From Haloechinothrix aidingensis (GTDB lineage Bacteria > Actinomycetota > Actinomycetes > Mycobacteriales > Pseudonocardiaceae): DNA of 64,000 nucleotides. Both the position numbers and the translations under genes were made by a program. Shown here piece after piece: positions 1 to 7,691 of the stretch (its first letter is position 1; each line of letters opens with the position of its first letter). The notes under the pieces are model-generated. The model had not been told where the DNA came from. It saw nothing but the letters and a program-made list of their open reading frames with translations, and did not search any database. Location of the stretch: contig NZ_JACCKD010000010.1 in NCBI RefSeq assembly GCF_013450155.1, forward strand, positions 62,001 through 126,000, in the 5' to 3' direction.

Positions 1-124
1 CGTGCCGCGATCGCGACCCCTGACTCGCGTGCGCGACGAACCCGTGAAACGGGCCACCGGCGAGGAGGCTGCCTGCACCGGCCACAGCCGCGCGCCTCAT
101 GAAATCGCGACGATCAATAGCCAT
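1..124 (-). CDS. Tat-exported protein, N-terminus only (PhoX-like phosphatase suspected)
   Basis: Only the first 41 codons are present; the gene runs off the left edge. The ATG at 124 follows a strong AGGAGAAGG ribosome binding site. The N-terminus carries a twin-arginine motif (residues 5-8, DRRDF, then MRR) followed by a short alanine/glycine-rich hydrophobic stretch, the form of a Tat signal peptide for an enzyme that folds with its cofactor before export. The GPFHGFVAHA stretch after it resembles the start of actinobacterial PhoX/DUF839 phosphatases, but that is inference from 41 residues. It is divergent from the SorC regulator gene. Confidence 0.6.
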   Translation of the reverse strand, partial: MAIDRRDFMRRAAVAGAGSLLAGGPFHGFVAHASQGSRSRH

Positions 125-479
125 CGAACTCACCTTCTCCTGTACGTGTAGCTCCGTATCCGTCCCCGACGACGTGGCAACGGCCCCCTCGGACACCTCA
201 GGGCGGCCCACGGAACCCCCTCCGCGGTATGTCCAGAAACGACGTCGACGCTCCAGCCACCCCGGAAGTGGCACGTTCGCCCGCCCCGCTCCCGGCGAGC
301 AGCGCGGAATCCCGCGCTGCTCGACCCCGGCGCGGTGATCTCGCCGAGGTCGGCTCGCGCCAGGCGCAGGCTGCTGCTCATGGCCGCAACTCTAAGCGCG
401 CGACCGCCCTGCCGCGCCGGTGCTGCTCATGTGAGCAGCGTCGATTGTCGTGGCGGTGGCTATCGGTGACACTGTTGTG
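125..479. other. Intergenic region between divergent genes
   Basis: This 355 bp gap separates the Tat-exported protein gene from the SorC regulator gene. I see no convincing gene on either strand. It holds the palindrome at 422-439 and an extra half-site GCTGCTCATG near 372-381. Confidence 0.6.
422..439. promoter_or_regulatory. Palindromic operator candidate for the SorC-type regulator
   Basis: GCTGCTCA-TG-TGAGCAGC is a perfect inverted repeat with 8-base arms and a 2-base centre, 40 bp before the regulator ATG. SorC/DeoR-type regulators commonly bind TG..CA-rich palindromes in their own promoters, so autoregulation is the likely role. Binding is inferred. Confidence 0.45.
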
Positions 480-1526
480 ATGCCGGGCACTGCTTACGAC
501 GAATCGCTGACCATCCGGGCAGCCGAGCTGTACTACGGCAGTCATCTGACGCAGGGCCAGATCGCCGAGCGGCTGGAGGTCAGCAGGTTCAAGGTCGGCA
601 GGCTCCTCCGGCGGGCACGCGAGATCGGGTTGGTCCGCATCGAGATCAGCCACCCGGCGGCCCGGGTCATCGACGTGGAGAACGACCTGCTCACATCGTT
701 CGGGTTGCGTGCCGCGCACGTCGTGCACACCGAGTCGGACCCGGCGGCGACCCGCTGCCAGGTCGGCAGGACCGCGGCCGAGTTCGTCAGCTCGCTCCGG
801 CCCCCGCCTCGACGTCTCGGTCTCTCCTGGGGAACGGCGATCGCGGCCTTCGCGCGTGCGCTTCCCGCCGACTGGTGCCGCGGGGTCGATGTGGTCCAGA
901 TCAAGGGAGGAGCCAGCCGCAGCATGACGCTCACCTGGTCGCACGAGATCCTGCTCCGCACAGCCCAGTCCACGCACGGCACGGTCCACGAGCTCTCCGT
1001 CCCGGCGATCGTCGACCAGGAAACGGTCCGGGACTCCCTGGAGCGGCTACGCCCGGTAGCGGCCACGCTCGCCGCGGGGCGCCGCGCCGACGTCAAGCTC
1101 GTGACCATCGGCGCACTCCAGCGCGAGTGTTCACTCGCCCAGGTCGGCTACCTCGGGGAGGAGGAGATCGAACGGTTGCGGGACAACGGTGCCGTCGGTG
1201 ACGTCAACAGCCGCTTCATCACCGCGGACGGCCGGCTCGCCGACCCCGCGCTGGATGCACGGACGTTGGGGCTGTCCCTCGACGACCTCAGCTCCGGCGG
1301 GAACACCGTCGGCGTCGTGACGGGAACGGCCAAAGCCACGGCCATAGCCGCAGCGCTACGCAGCGGCGCTATCGACGTCCTCGTCACCGACGAGGCCACC
1401 GCAAGAGCCGTCCTCGACCAGGCACGGCAGGCGGCCGACGATCCCGCAGGCACCGCACCCCCGCGCGAGGGCGCCGTCGCGTGCGCCAGGCAGGCGACGA
1501 GCACAGTGGCAACCAGGATCGGCTAG
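480..1526 (+). CDS. SorC/DeoR-type sugar-binding transcriptional regulator
   Basis: The 348-residue protein has an N-terminal helix-turn-helix at about residues 22-50 (LTQGQIAERLEVSR) and a long C-terminal effector domain containing the LGLSWGTAIAAF phosphosugar-binding signature. This is the architecture of SorC-family regulators, which bind a phosphorylated sugar and control sugar or polyol operons. I chose the ATG at 480; an in-frame GTG at 450 has no better ribosome binding site. No sugar operon lies beside it in the window, so the regulon is unknown. The palindrome at 422-439 suggests autoregulation. Family assignment is firm; the ligand is not known. Confidence 0.88.
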   Translation: MPGTAYDESLTIRAAELYYGSHLTQGQIAERLEVSRFKVGRLLRRAREIGLVRIEISHPAARVIDVENDLLTSFGLRAAHVVHTESDPAATRCQVGRTAAEFVSSLRPPPRRLGLSWGTAIAAFARALPADWCRGVDVVQIKGGASRSMTLTWSHEILLRTAQSTHGTVHELSVPAIVDQETVRDSLERLRPVAATLAAGRRADVKLVTIGALQRECSLAQVGYLGEEEIERLRDNGAVGDVNSRFITADGRLADPALDARTLGLSLDDLSSGGNTVGVVTGTAKATAIAAALRSGAIDVLVTDEATARAVLDQARQAADDPAGTAPPREGAVACARQATSTVATRIG

Positions 1527-1552
1527 GTCAGCAGCCCGGGAACGCGGATGCG

Positions 1553-2068
1553 TCAGGTGAGCGGGTCGCCGTCGAAGACACCGAGGTCTTCGCGATAGAA
1601 CTCGAGGCCGACGCCGTTGGGATCACGGATGTAGAGGCTGTCCTCGACGCCCCGATCCGGACCGAGGTAGTCGACGCCCGCTTCGTCGAGCTTCGCCTTC
1701 ATGGCCGCGAAGTTCTCCGCGGATGTCGATAGCGCGATGTGCTGTACCGCGCCGATCGTCTCCCGGAACTCGGGATGGTCATGTCCGGGGAAGTCGAAGA
1801 ACCCGAGCAGGTTGCCGTTGCCGACGTCGAAGAAGAAGTGACTCGAGCCCGCGTAGTCCCGGTTCTCGACCAGCTCGACCAGCGGGAACCCCAGGAATTC
1901 CTGGTAGAACTCGATCGTGGTCGCCACGTCGCGGCAGATCAGCGCGACATGGTGGAACCCACCCACCGGACTCGTCCCACGCTCGCCCCTCGGGTGCAGG
2001 TACGTCGCGCGCAGCTCCTCCCTGCGGGCGCGAATGGCGTCCAGCTCGGCGCCTGCGGGTTGCGGCAT
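1553..2068 (-). CDS. VOC-superfamily metalloenzyme (glyoxalase/dioxygenase-like)
   Basis: This 171-residue protein carries one vicinal-oxygen-chelate domain at about residues 36-165. Likely metal ligands are His40 (in GGFHHVAL), His110 (VQHIAL) and Glu156 (GVGLEFYRE), matching the paired babb modules of extradiol dioxygenases and glyoxalases. The C-terminal IRDPNGVGLEFYR motif is typical. The substrate cannot be told from sequence. It stands alone, convergent with the SorC regulator gene, with no catabolic partners beside it. Confidence 0.82.
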   Translation of the reverse strand: MPQPAGAELDAIRARREELRATYLHPRGERGTSPVGGFHHVALICRDVATTIEFYQEFLGFPLVELVENRDYAGSSHFFFDVGNGNLLGFFDFPGHDHPEFRETIGAVQHIALSTSAENFAAMKAKLDEAGVDYLGPDRGVEDSLYIRDPNGVGLEFYREDLGVFDGDPLT

Positions 2069-2171
2069 GATGCGCTCCTCGATCGGCGACCTCCGCGGCT
2101 GCTACCCACGGTAGCTGTGGGACGCCCGCCCGGCACGCCGGTCGCGGTGACGGGTCAGGCGCTGCGCGGCC

Positions 2172-2516
2172 TCAGCCGCGAACCGCGCGGTTGATCAGGT
2201 CACCGCTGCTGTCCAGGCACTCAGCGCACAGCACCGTTCCGCTACGGGGGAACGTCACCCTGGCCAGCGAGCGCCGGCGGAAGCCGAGAAACGAGTCGCG
2301 GGAGCTGCGCTCGCACGACTCGCACGCCGTGGTGTCGTGCCTGCCGAGGCGCACGGGCAACGCGTCATCGGCCGCCCCCTCGTCCGCACCGGACGAGACC
2401 GCGTGGAGACCGGCCTCGATGCAGCTCGCGCAGATCGGTCCCGACGGGCCGGGTGCGCGGTGTTGCCGCGCGCTCTCGGCGCGTGCGCAGAGCTGGCAGA
2501 GGGCAGGGGCATCCAT
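2172..2516 (-). CDS. Small double zinc-finger-like protein of unknown function
   Basis: The 114-residue product has two cysteine-pair modules. The first (Cys7, Cys10, Cys29, Cys32; CQLC then GPICASCIEAG) resembles the four-cysteine zinc finger at the N-terminus of ClpX. The second (Cys65, Cys68, Cys97, Cys100) repeats the spacing. No AAA+ domain follows, so this is not ClpX. The protein probably binds zinc and may act as an adaptor or nucleic-acid binding protein, but no function can be assigned. I preferred the ATG at 2516 over an upstream start because the extension lacks a domain. Confidence 0.65.
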   Translation of the reverse strand: MDAPALCQLCARAESARQHRAPGPSGPICASCIEAGLHAVSSGADEGAADDALPVRLGRHDTTACESCERSSRDSFLGFRRRSLARVTFPRSGTVLCAECLDSSGDLINRAVRG

Positions 2517-2708
2517 AAGGCCCTGACCATACCAGCAGCTACGCTTGCCGTACCCGGCCGAGCGCGGCGGGAATCGCGCACATCCATCGCCGATGACGGC
2601 CCGCGCGGCCGGGTGGCGCGACACGATCCGATCGGCGCGGAAGAGTGATGATTCCCGGGGCGCACTCGTTTACCTGGTAGGAATGCCGGGAACAGGAGGT
2701 ACGTGCCC

Positions 2709-2741
2709 ATGACAGTGCCATCGCTGGAATGGGCCCAGTGA
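2709..2741 (+). other. 10-codon leader frame ahead of the kinase-like gene
   Basis: An ATG at 2709 sits 8 bases after a perfect AGGAGGT (2694-2700) and reads MTVPSLEWAQ before a TGA at 2739-2741. It is in the same frame as the kinase-like gene, whose first usable start is the GTG at 2748. It may be a translated leader peptide, or the remains of an older start cut off by a stop codon. Confidence 0.4.
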
Positions 2742-2747
2742 GTCCCC

Positions 2748-4736
2748 GTGAGCGTCATGGACCGATTCTTCGAGCGCTACGAGCTGAGCCAGCACCTCGG
2801 CACCGGTAGCGTGACCGAGGTCTACCGCGGCCACGACATGCAGCTCGAACGCGATGTCGTGGTCAAGGCGCTGCGCTCGGATCTGGCGGGCGACCAGGAC
2901 ACGCGTGAGTGGTTCCTGCGGCAGGCGCGTATCGCCGCGACCCTCGACCACCCCGCGATCGTTCCGGTGCGCGGCACCGGCGAACGCGACACCCCGGAAG
3001 GGCCGCGGCCCTACCTCGTGACCGACGACATCGACGGCAGGACGCTGCGCGAGGTGATCGCCGCCAACGGTCCCGTCGCCCAGCAACAGGCCCTGAAGAT
3101 CATCGCGGACGTCTGCGTCGCGCTGGACCACGCGCACCGGCACGGCGTCGTGCACGGCGCCGTCGACGACCGGTCCGTGATACTCGGCAGGGGTGGGACG
3201 GTCATGGTGACGGACTTCGGCCTGACCGGCACCGTAGCCGGCGATCACACACCGGCCCGGTCAACCGGTGAGGCGGGCGGCCCCACCGCGCACACCTCCC
3301 CCGAGCAGCTGCGGGGACGGCCGGCCGACGAACGCAGCGACGTCCACGCCGTCGGCGCGCTGCTCTTCCAGCTCCTCACCGGCACGGACCCCAGCGCGCT
3401 CGACCCGGCGAACGGACCTGCCGGGGAGCATGTCCAGCAGGATCACAGGCCGCCGTCCTCGGTCGATACCGCTGTACCGCGCACCCTCGACGCGGTGATC
3501 CTGACCGCGCTCGCCGACCACCCCGACAGGCGGTACCAGTCCGCCCTGGCGCTGCGCGCGGACCTCGTGCGGGTGCTGTCGGGGCACGGACATGCGGCGG
3601 CTCCCGGTTCGTCCTCCTCGGCCGCGGCCGAGGAGGACGAACCCGAGCGGCGCAGCCGGCTGGTCCCGGTGCTCGCGGCGGTGGCGATCGCGGCGATCGC
3701 GTTCGCCATGTGGCTGGCGGGCCTGTTCGACTCGGGAGAGCACGACGCCGAGATTCCGGTCGTGGTCGGCCAGCAGTACAGCTCGGCCGAGCGTAGCCTG
3801 CGCGAGGCCGGCTTCCATGACCTGGAACGTCAGGCCGTACCGTGCTGGCCGGAAACCTACGGGGCGGAACCGCCCTGCGATGGCGACTCCGTCGGCAGGG
3901 TGATCCGCACCGACCCCGAACACGGCACATCGCATCCGCTCAACACCCGGATCGTCGTCCACGTGGGCGCCCCGCCCGAGGTGTTCGTCATGCCCGACCT
4001 CACCGAGATGACCGTGGAGGAGGCGGAGCAGGAGATCGAGGACAACGACCTCCTGCTGGACCCTGCCAAGGAGAAGGTGGACAACTCCGACCCCGACCGC
4101 ACGGGGCAGGTAGCCGAGCACACGCCCGAACCGGGTTCGGTCACCGAGCAAGGCCAGGTCGTCACGCTGTCGATCTACGACGAACCCGAGATGGTCGAGG
4201 TCACCGACTACGTCGGCAAGAGCTACCGCGTCGCCCGCACCGGGCTGGAAAGCGCGGGGTTCGACGTCGTTCGCGAGGATGTGGACTCGGCCGAGCCCGA
4301 GGACACCGTCGTGGGGCAGTCGCCACGCCGTGGCGAGGCCGTCGAGGGATCCGAGGTCACCCTGCGCGTCTCCCGCGGTGGCAACGAGCGCTTCGACATG
4401 CCCGATGTGGTGGGCCTGACCGAGGGCGCGGCCCGCTCCGCACTCGACGACGCCGGGCACAGTGGCAAGGTCAAGACTCGACGGCGGGCCGTCGGGGACT
4501 CGGCCGAGCACGGCAGGGTCACCTCCACCATCCCGTCGGCCGACCGGTCCGTGCGCGCCGACCGCACCGTCACCCTCTACATCGGCCGCTATGAACGCAG
4601 GCTCGACACCGACGCCCCCGAGGCCGGCGACACGAGTGACGACACGGACGACGGCGACCACCACACCACGAGCCCTCCGGCCGCGAGCTCCGAGCCACCG
4701 CCCGGTTCCGCTCCCGAGAATCCCGACGAGCGGTAG
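2748..4736 (+). CDS. PASTA-domain membrane Ser/Thr kinase homologue, probable pseudokinase
   Basis: The 662-residue protein has a kinase fold at residues 10-275, one membrane segment at 305-327 and four extracellular PASTA repeats from about 336 to 615, like actinobacterial PknB/PknL proteins that sense peptidoglycan. Several catalytic positions are changed. The HRDVKPAN loop reads HGAVDDRS (136-143), so the catalytic Asp, Lys and Asn are gone. The helix-C Glu is Gln59, and the glycine loop is incomplete (GTGSVTEV). Lys40 and DFG (156-158) remain. A binding or scaffolding role is more likely than phosphotransfer. The start could be GTG 2748 or ATG 2757. A lytic transglycosylase gene follows. 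Confidence 0.88.
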   Translation: MSVMDRFFERYELSQHLGTGSVTEVYRGHDMQLERDVVVKALRSDLAGDQDTREWFLRQARIAATLDHPAIVPVRGTGERDTPEGPRPYLVTDDIDGRTLREVIAANGPVAQQQALKIIADVCVALDHAHRHGVVHGAVDDRSVILGRGGTVMVTDFGLTGTVAGDHTPARSTGEAGGPTAHTSPEQLRGRPADERSDVHAVGALLFQLLTGTDPSALDPANGPAGEHVQQDHRPPSSVDTAVPRTLDAVILTALADHPDRRYQSALALRADLVRVLSGHGHAAAPGSSSSAAAEEDEPERRSRLVPVLAAVAIAAIAFAMWLAGLFDSGEHDAEIPVVVGQQYSSAERSLREAGFHDLERQAVPCWPETYGAEPPCDGDSVGRVIRTDPEHGTSHPLNTRIVVHVGAPPEVFVMPDLTEMTVEEAEQEIEDNDLLLDPAKEKVDNSDPDRTGQVAEHTPEPGSVTEQGQVVTLSIYDEPEMVEVTDYVGKSYRVARTGLESAGFDVVREDVDSAEPEDTVVGQSPRRGEAVEGSEVTLRVSRGGNERFDMPDVVGLTEGAARSALDDAGHSGKVKTRRRAVGDSAEHGRVTSTIPSADRSVRADRTVTLYIGRYERRLDTDAPEAGDTSDDTDDGDHHTTSPPAASSEPPPGSAPENPDER

Positions 4737-4792
4737 AGCCGGCCGGCCACGCGCACTGTCCTCGTGCTGTCCCGCACGCCTGCACAGCGACT

Positions 4793-5692
4793 ATGCTGCC
4801 CGCAGTGGCTCGACGTGCGACGACCTTGATGCTGCTGCTCGCGCTCGCGGCGGCGCTGTCCGGGTGCGGTTCCGCCCCGGACGGCGACTCGACGCCGACC
4901 CCGACCGCGACGTCGCAACAGACCGCGACCTCACCGGCCGAATCGGACCCCTCGCCGGAGCCCCCGCGACGGATCGCACCGTTCCCCGGCCCGGACGACC
5001 TCGCTGAGGTTCTCGGCGACGCCGAGCGAGCCCTTGCCGATCCCGGCACGCCCGAAGCCGAGCGCACCCGGTGGGCGCACGCGCACCAACAGGCCTACCG
5101 TGACCTGGCGGCCAACCCGGAGTGGCGCGAGCCGGTCCGGAACGCCCTCCCGGATGCCTTCCGGGAGACGTTCGACGCCACGTTCCGCGCCGTACGGCAG
5201 CTGCGGCAGCTGCACACCCCGGAGTCCGACGTTCCGTCCGGCTGGGAGATCCATCCGCCACCGCCGCTCGACGAGCTACGTGGCTACTACGAGGAGGCCG
5301 AACAGGCCCACGGTGTTCACTGGTCCGTGCTGGCGGCCATTCACCTGGTCGAAACCCGGTTCGGACGCATTCACGGCGACAGCTACGCGGGTGCCCAAGG
5401 GCCGATGCAGTTCGTGCCCGAGACATGGCAGGCCTACGGCGACGGCGACGTGCACGACCCGCGGGACGCGATCATGGGCGCCGGACGCTACCTGTCCGCC
5501 AGCGGCGCCCCGGACAACCTCCGGCAGGCCCTGTTCGCGTACAACCGCAGCGAGCACTACGTGGCCGCGATCCTGGCGCACGCCGAGGCCATGCGGCTCG
5601 CGGACCACTACGCGGACACCTACCACCGGTGGCGCGTCTACTTCCGCACCGACGACGGAGACGTCGTCCTGGAAGAGGGCTACGGAACCTGA
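4793..5692 (+). CDS. Lytic murein transglycosylase, lipoprotein
   Basis: Residues 1-25 form a lipoprotein signal ending in LSGC (Cys25). A Thr/Pro-rich linker follows, and the C-terminal half is an SLT/MltB-like domain. The catalytic glutamate is probably Glu187 (IHLVETRFG), followed by the GAQGPMQFVPETW and FAYNRS motifs of the family. The enzyme would cleave the glycan backbone of peptidoglycan at the outer face of the membrane. It starts 56 bases after the PASTA kinase-like gene on the same strand, so a shared cell-wall role is plausible. An in-frame GTG at 4805 is an alternative start. Confidence 0.88.
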   Translation: MLPAVARRATTLMLLLALAAALSGCGSAPDGDSTPTPTATSQQTATSPAESDPSPEPPRRIAPFPGPDDLAEVLGDAERALADPGTPEAERTRWAHAHQQAYRDLAANPEWREPVRNALPDAFRETFDATFRAVRQLRQLHTPESDVPSGWEIHPPPPLDELRGYYEEAEQAHGVHWSVLAAIHLVETRFGRIHGDSYAGAQGPMQFVPETWQAYGDGDVHDPRDAIMGAGRYLSASGAPDNLRQALFAYNRSEHYVAAILAHAEAMRLADHYADTYHRWRVYFRTDDGDVVLEEGYGT

Positions 5693-5732
5693 CACGGCCG
5701 TGCCTGCCCCGACGCCGGACGGCCTGCCCGGC

Positions 5733-6887
5733 TCAGCCGAGGTCAGCTGTTTCGGCGAAGCGTGCGTCGACGTCCTCCCCGGTCAGCCCGAAGTCGGCGA
5801 GCGCGTAGCGGTGTGCGGGCTTGCGAGCTCCCGAGGTGCTCTCGCGCTGCATCCGCAGCATCGCGTCGCGGGCCCGCTGGCTCATCTCCAGCCCGAAGTG
5901 GGTGTAGATTCCCTCGACGGTGCCGACAGGGTCGGCGACGAAGTCCTCGTAGGCGACGTCGCAGAACTGTGCCGGGTCGTGCTTGGCACGCTCCGCGGTG
6001 AACCGCCGCAACCCCCTGCTCCACAGCTCGAGCTGGTCGCGACCGATCACGTCACCGGTGAACCGTTCCGACCATCCCTCGGTGGCGTGTGCGGCCAGGC
6101 TGCACACCGAGGCGATGGCGGTGCGCGGTGAGCGGTGTGTCTGGATCACCAGCGCGTCGGGGTAGGTCGCCATCAGCGCGTCCAGCGAGAACAGGTGGCT
6201 AGGGTTCTTCAGCACCCACCTGCGATGCGCGTCGGGCAGCCCGATCAGCTGAAGGTTCCGCCGGTGCCGCTGGTAGGCAGGCGTCCAGTCCTGCTCGGCG
6301 AGCCATGCCGAGTAGGTCGGCACGTGCGCGAGGCACTCGTAGGACAGCGAGCGCAGCGACTGGCGCAGCAGCTGCCAGCATTCCTCGACCATGTCCGCCG
6401 ACACGTAGTGCAGTCCCATGAACTCGGGATGCTCGATATGGTGCTGCTCGCATCCCGCCTGGATCTGCTGGAAGATCGGATTGTCGTCCCAGGTTTCCCG
6501 CGGCGGCCGGGGTTGCGGCATCTCGGCGAGCCACAGCTCCAGTCCCTGGTTCGCCGGGTCGGCCGTGAGCAGCCGGTGCAGCGCGGTCGTTCCGGTGCGG
6601 GGCAGGCCGGTGACGAAGATCGGACGTTCGATCCGGACGTCGGCGTGTTCCGGGTACTGCTTCCACGCCTGTTCGGCCAGCAGCCTCGCCACCAGCGCCC
6701 CGCGCAGGAACGACCGCTTGATCTTGTTGCCGCGCGGGGTCAGCCGCGCGTCTCTGGCATACGAGTCGAGCAGGACCCGCAGGCCGTCCGTGTAGTCGTC
6801 CGTGCCGAAGTCGTCGAGCCCGGTGAGCCGCATCGCCGACTCGTGCAGGTCCTCGACCGTGCCGACGCTGTCTCGCACTGCTGTCAT
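5733..6887 (-). CDS. PAPS-dependent sulfotransferase family protein
   Basis: The 384-residue protein carries the 5'-phosphosulfate loop TGLPRTGTT at residues 93-101 and a downstream THRSPRTAIAS stretch in the position of the 3'-phosphate motif. It would move a sulfuryl group from PAPS to an acceptor, leaving PAP. It is the last gene of a leftward operon with an SDR and a DUF1214 protein, an arrangement I recall from the KstR-controlled Rv3529c-Rv3531c genes of M. tuberculosis. The facing operon makes PAPS and removes PAP. The acceptor is unknown; a sterol- or lipid-derived alcohol is inferred from the operator alone. Confidence 0.82.
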   Translation of the reverse strand: MTAVRDSVGTVEDLHESAMRLTGLDDFGTDDYTDGLRVLLDSYARDARLTPRGNKIKRSFLRGALVARLLAEQAWKQYPEHADVRIERPIFVTGLPRTGTTALHRLLTADPANQGLELWLAEMPQPRPPRETWDDNPIFQQIQAGCEQHHIEHPEFMGLHYVSADMVEECWQLLRQSLRSLSYECLAHVPTYSAWLAEQDWTPAYQRHRRNLQLIGLPDAHRRWVLKNPSHLFSLDALMATYPDALVIQTHRSPRTAIASVCSLAAHATEGWSERFTGDVIGRDQLELWSRGLRRFTAERAKHDPAQFCDVAYEDFVADPVGTVEGIYTHFGLEMSQRARDAMLRMQRESTSGARKPAHRYALADFGLTGEDVDARFAETADLG

Positions 6888-6908
6888 CGTTGACCGGTTC
6901 CTTTGTGG

Positions 6909-7685
6909 CTAGTGGTGGTACTCGCCGCCGTTGACGTCCAGGCACTGCCCCGTGACCACCCGTGCCAGGGACGAGGCCAGGAACACCACGGTGTCGGCGA
7001 TCTCCTCGGGTTCCGGGAGGGCACGCAGGTCGAGCGTTTCCGCTGTCTCGTCATAGATGTCCTGCGGGGTGACCCCGCGTTTGCTGGCCAGGTAGTCGAA
7101 GTACCACTTGAGGTTGTCGCCCCAGATGTAGCCGGGCGCGACCGAGTTCACCCGGATCCCGCGTGGCCCGAGCTCGGCGGCCAGGCTCTGGGCGAGCGAG
7201 AGCAACCCGGACTTGGCCAGCTTGTAGGCACCGAACGTGCGCCGGGAGTGCCGCAGCACCGCTGAGTTGATCATGACGGCGGAACCGGATCGCTCGGCGA
7301 GCGCGGGGGCGAACATCCGCGTCAGCCGCAGCGCGGCCAGCACGTTGACATCCATCGCGCTCCGTACGTCGTCGAGGTCGATGGTGGCGAGGTCGCTCAG
7401 CGGCGGCATGGCGAAGGCGTTGTTGACGAGCGCGTCCACCCGCCCGAACTGGGTGAGGCTGGAATCCAGCAGGTTCTGGCAGGCCGCGTCGTCGGTGATG
7501 TCGGTCGGCACGCTCAGCGCACGGCGCCCGAGGTCGGCGACCTCCCCGGCCACATCCGTGAGCCGGGACTCGGTACGCGCGGCGAGCACGACGTCGGCAC
7601 CGGCCCTCGCGCACTGCACCGCGATGGCGCGGCCGAGCCCGGAACCGACCCCGGAGATCACGACGACCTTGCCGTCCAGCAGCAT
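6909..7685 (-). CDS. Short-chain dehydrogenase/reductase (SDR)
   Basis: This classical 258-residue SDR has the cofactor motif SGVGSGLG at residues 11-18, NNA at 88-90, and a catalytic Ser141 with Tyr154-x3-Lys158. The C-terminal VVTGQCLDVNGG motif is typical. It would oxidise or reduce an alcohol/ketone with NAD(P)(H). It lies 21 bases upstream of the sulfotransferase gene and 6 bases after the DUF1214 gene, so the three are almost certainly co-transcribed. It could prepare the hydroxyl acceptor for sulfation, which is inference. Confidence 0.87.
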   Translation of the reverse strand: MLLDGKVVVISGVGSGLGRAIAVQCARAGADVVLAARTESRLTDVAGEVADLGRRALSVPTDITDDAACQNLLDSSLTQFGRVDALVNNAFAMPPLSDLATIDLDDVRSAMDVNVLAALRLTRMFAPALAERSGSAVMINSAVLRHSRRTFGAYKLAKSGLLSLAQSLAAELGPRGIRVNSVAPGYIWGDNLKWYFDYLASKRGVTPQDIYDETAETLDLRALPEPEEIADTVVFLASSLARVVTGQCLDVNGGEYHH

Positions 7686-7691
7686 GCCCGC

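Noticed and set aside
3261-4664. 467-residue minus-strand open frame over the kinase-like gene
   Set aside because: It is antisense to a well-supported PASTA protein gene and its composition is a codon-shadow product.
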